Assembly (NCBI GenBank): GCA_963668615.2
Contig: CAXXCL010000001.1
Coordinates: 248,001-312,000 of the forward strand
DNA length: 64,000 nt
Direction: 5' to 3'
Origin: JAAYPI01 sp963668615
Lineage (GTDB): Bacteria; Bacteroidota; Bacteroidia; Bacteroidales; Paludibacteraceae
The notes beneath the pieces were generated by a model. The model ran no database searches. It saw nothing but the letters and a program-made list of their open reading frames with translations, and was not told the origin of the DNA. Positions 63,152 to 64,000 of the stretch are shown here, piece by piece; position 1 is the first letter of the stretch, and the number at the start of each line of letters is the position of its first letter. A program made the translations under genes and the position numbers.

Positions 63152-63940
63152 TTATTTAGTATAGTATTTTTGAGCTTCCGGTAAAAGTGTTTTAAGAGCT
63201 GCAATTCTCTTAGCATCAGAAGGGTGAGTGCTCAAGAAATCGGTTGAGGCTCCTTTTCCTGTCGACATTCTTTCCCAAAATGTAACAGCCTCACCCGGAT
63301 TATATCCCGCCATTGCCATAAAGATAAGTCCTAGATGGTCAGCTTCATATTCATGTTTACGTGAATATGGCAATAAAACACCAACTTGAGTTCCCAAACC
63401 ATAAACAGTTTGTACCAACTGCTGTGTTACCGCTGTTTTACCGGAAACGGCAGCTCCTGCAATTTGAGAGCCAGTTTCAACCAACATCTGTTGGCTCATA
63501 CGTTCGTTACCATGTTTGGCAACAACATGTGCAATTTCGTGACCCATCACAACGGCAATACCTGCTTCTGTTTGACAATAAGGAATAATTCCTTCATAAA
63601 AAACAACCTTGCCTCCGGGCATACAGAAAGCATTTGCCGTGGTATCTTTTACAAGAGAATAAGACCAGGCAAAATTGGCAATTTCTGATTCCATCCCGTT
63701 ATCTTTCAAATATTTTTCTACAGCTGCAGCAATTTTTTTGCCAACCGTTTCTACTTTCTTTGTGTCTGTGACATTTTTAGATATAACTGCTGTAGACATA
63801 TATTCGGTATAACTAAGTGCACTTGCTTGCAAAACTTCTGAATCCGAAACCAGAAGGAGCTGTTTTCTACCAGTTAAGGGGACACTACTACACGAAGCCA
63901 ATAACAAAATCACTAAAGCATAAGATATAATTTTTTTCAT
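63152..63940 (-). CDS. M48 family metallopeptidase lipoprotein
   Basis: A lipoprotein leader (lipobox LASC, Cys about 17) precedes a compact M48 protease domain with the zinc motif VVMGHEIAHVVAKHG and the downstream EYEADHLGLIFMAMAG that supplies the third ligand. At 262 residues it matches BepA/YcaL-type periplasmic proteases that clean up misassembled outer-membrane proteins. It is a single gene with a promoter at the window edge. Confidence 0.92.
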   Translation of the reverse strand: MKKIISYALVILLLASCSSVPLTGRKQLLLVSDSEVLQASALSYTEYMSTAVISKNVTDTKKVETVGKKIAAAVEKYLKDNGMESEIANFAWSYSLVKDTTANAFCMPGGKVVFYEGIIPYCQTEAGIAVVMGHEIAHVVAKHGNERMSQQMLVETGSQIAGAAVSGKTAVTQQLVQTVYGLGTQVGVLLPYSRKHEYEADHLGLIFMAMAGYNPGEAVTFWERMSTGKGASTDFLSTHPSDAKRIAALKTLLPEAQKYYTK

Positions 63941-63985
63941 ACGTAACGGGATTTAAAACTATGTTATTTAACAAATTAAATTTTT

Positions 63986-64000
63986 AACTTTGCAAAAGTA
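63986..64000. promoter_or_regulatory. Overlapping divergent -7 elements at the window edge
   Basis: TAACTTTG on the plus strand and TACTTTTG on the minus strand (ending at 64000) overlap in one near-palindromic block. The minus one lies about 52 bases upstream of the M48 start; the plus one would serve a gene beyond the window. Confidence 0.5.

Noticed and set aside
1..64000. CRISPR arrays, rRNA genes, insertion sequences or riboswitches
   Set aside because: No regularly spaced repeats, transposase-like frames or recognisable RNA elements were seen beyond the four tRNA genes.

Overview
The window looks like a chromosome segment from a member of the Bacteroidota, most likely order Bacteroidales. 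Four things point there. Many genes are preceded by the Bacteroidota-type promoter (TTTG or TTG at -33, about 18-20 bases, then TAnnTTTG at -7). Exported proteins carry type IX secretion (T9SS) C-terminal sorting tails. Family versions are typical of the phylum: a 622-residue IspG, DUF6242, DUF4271, a lamin-tail protein, and a helix-turn-helix/cupin regulator beside an acyl-CoA synthetase. Coding is AT-rich. I cannot assign a genus from the sequence alone.

Layout. 1-7,000: the N-terminal part of an SH3/NlpC-P60-type protein leaving the window, a 7TM-HD phosphodiesterase overlapping a T9SS C1 protease, a cupin, an acyltransferase/thioesterase pair and two tandem tRNA-Gln genes. 7,100-10,450 (minus strand): a small RHH-like protein, rmuC, tadA and tyrS. 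10,600-17,160: yraN, a yjbR-like gene, then dapB-lepB-wbqC-T9SS serine protease-recO, tightly packed. 17,219-18,760: tRNA-Arg(CCT), a pentapeptide-repeat protein, a methyltransferase and a strong bidirectional terminator. 18,775-20,880 (minus strand): asd-aroB.

21,000-27,350 is the accessory region and the most interesting part. A promoter leads into the remnant of an internally deleted T9SS protein. This is followed by a 1,339-residue polymorphic-toxin-like protein: TANFOR-like N-terminus, FN3, an HExxH metallopeptidase-like core and a papain-fold (NlpC/P60- or CHAP-like) C-terminal tip. Its stop overlaps, by ATGA, a small exported protein that is the immunity candidate. Next comes a start-less orphan GH19 (lysozyme/chitinase-like) C-terminal module, again ATGA-overlapped by a second exported immunity candidate ending in an SH3-like domain. 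The arrangement resembles toxin-tip cassettes aimed at peptidoglycan, with one tip in service and one in reserve.

27,600-64,000 is mostly housekeeping. It holds two lipoproteins, a lamin-tail protein, gpmI, rpmH (52 codons), PASTA-rluD, a mini TonB-plug protein and pyrE-SRPBCC-argH-radical SAM-glycosyltransferase. On the minus strand follow radC-deacetylase-upp, tRNA-Glu-rpsT and murF-ispG-PAP2. The rest is DUF6242-coaD, argB-argE (minus), trmH-like, LOG-DUF4271-hemD, rnpA-yidD-tatD, a nucleoside kinase, the XRE/cupin regulator with its acyl-CoA synthetase, topA and an M48 lipoprotein protease. Functionally the window combines cell-envelope building (MurF, LepB, IspG, PAP2), amino-acid and nucleotide synthesis (DapB, Asd, AroB, ArgB/E/H, PyrE, Upp), translation parts, and a secreted protease/toxin repertoire. 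I saw no CRISPR array, rRNA or insertion sequence.
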